Below, piece by piece: positions 5,540-6,003 of a DNA stretch of 6,003 bases. Source of the stretch: Sphingobacteriaceae bacterium. GTDB taxonomy: Bacteria; Bacteroidota; Bacteroidia; B-17B0; Aurantibacillaceae. The notes under the pieces were generated by a model, which saw only the letters and a program-made list of their open reading frames with translations, had not been told where the DNA came from and searched no databases. Each line of letters starts with the position of its first letter. Positions within the stretch are counted from its first letter, which is position 1. The stretch lies in the NCBI GenBank assembly GCA_025360355.1, contig JANYCL010000484.1, positions 1 through 6,003 of the forward strand, written 5' to 3'. Made by a program: the position numbers and the translations under genes.

Positions 5540-6003
5540 ATGCCAATTAAAAAGCTTATTAAAATAATATGGAATCTGCTCTTCTGGGGAACTTTGTGCT
5601 TTTTATCGGTGGGCTATCAAACAACCATTTATCTTTTTTACCAGTCGAAAGGGCAGATCAGTCTATTACTTAACACGCAAAGTTGTGATGAATATAGAGC
5701 GCAAAACACTTTGGATCCCCAGCAAACTCAAAATCTCCAATTAATTGAACAGATCAAGAAATACTCTGTAGATTCTTTAAAATATAAGTCGACAAAAAAC
5801 TTCACTACCATTTACGATCAGGGTAAAAGTCCTTTGTTATGGGTTATAACTGCTTCTGCTAAATATAAAATTGAGCCTTATTATTGGAAATTCCCTATTG
5901 TAGGAAATGTTTCTTACAAAGGTTTTTTTGATAAACAAAAAGCAATGAGCGCTAAGAACAAATTAGTTTGTTTGGGTTATGATGTTGATCTGCGCTCAGT
6001 TTC
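5540..6003 (+). CDS. Predicted aminopeptidase, PF10023-like (N-terminal part, cut by window edge)
   Basis: The ATG at 5540 opens a frame of 154 codons that runs off the right edge. Residues 4-8 are basic and 9-34 hydrophobic, giving a signal anchor or uncleaved membrane segment. The following region contains the pattern that identifies the family to me: LLWVITASAKYKIEPYYWKFPIVGNVSYKGFFD in residues 99-131, then GYDVDLRSV (146-154). This is the Aminopep/DUF2265 family, proposed zinc-dependent aminopeptidases anchored in the envelope. In that family an HExxH-type zinc site lies further downstream, outside this window, so catalytic competence cannot be judged. Total length in the family is roughly 350 residues, so about 45% is visible. 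The gene is divergent from the DUF218 gene with only 21 bases between starts, so their promoters must lie inside each other's coding regions. Confidence 0.85.
   Translation, partial: MPIKKLIKIIWNLLFWGTLCFLSVGYQTTIYLFYQSKGQISLLLNTQSCDEYRAQNTLDPQQTQNLQLIEQIKKYSVDSLKYKSTKNFTTIYDQGKSPLLWVITASAKYKIEPYYWKFPIVGNVSYKGFFDKQKAMSAKNKLVCLGYDVDLRSV

Noticed and set aside
5522..5547. TAATTTCG with ATTG upstream on the minus strand as a promoter for the DUF218 gene.
   Set aside because: The -7 box has a mismatch and the spacer is only 14 bases, too short for the Bacteroidota pattern.

Overview
This 6 kb window is ordinary-looking chromosome from a member of the Bacteroidota. The evidence is AT-rich DNA, start codons preceded by A-rich leaders instead of Shine-Dalgarno sequences, several matches to the Bacteroidota promoter pattern (TTG, about 19-21 bases, TAnnTTTG), and gene families typical of that phylum (DUF2851, a short PspC protein, a PadR/PspC pair, small secreted proteins of unknown role). 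I cannot name a genus. There are no mobile elements, RNA genes or CRISPR arrays, and no phage or toxin-antitoxin signature.

Layout, left to right. (1) 1-1465, minus strand: a three-gene operon, read from right to left, encoding a small exported protein, a PadR-type repressor and a multi-domain PspC membrane protein that runs off the left edge. Its promoter (1545-1577) overlaps a 21-bp imperfect palindrome (1566-1586), a good candidate for the PadR operator. (2) 1466-1677: a divergent control region, also holding the likely promoter of the next gene. (3) 1678-2469, plus strand: a TerC-family membrane protein, whose stop codon overlaps the stop of the facing gene. (4) 2466-5518, minus strand: four genes in one direction, in transcription order a YdcF/ElyC-like DUF218 membrane protein, a DUF2851 protein, a small stand-alone PspC protein and a secreted coiled-coil protein. 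The gaps are 10, 19 and 75 bases. The small PspC gene appears to have its own promoter placed so that the transcript would be nearly leaderless. A nested inverted repeat overlaps its stop codon. (5) 5540 to the right edge, plus strand: the N-terminal third or so of a predicted aminopeptidase (PF10023-like), divergent from the DUF218 gene.

Most genes point to the cell envelope: two PspC proteins, an ElyC-like protein, an exported TonB-C-like protein, a secreted coiled-coil protein, TerC and an N-terminally anchored peptidase. The most coherent unit is the left-hand operon, where a PadR repressor, a membrane protein with a cytoplasmic helical domain plus PspC, and an exported small protein could form a membrane-to-promoter signalling circuit. 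That circuit is an inference. The sequence directly shows the gene order, the tight spacing and the palindrome at the promoter.
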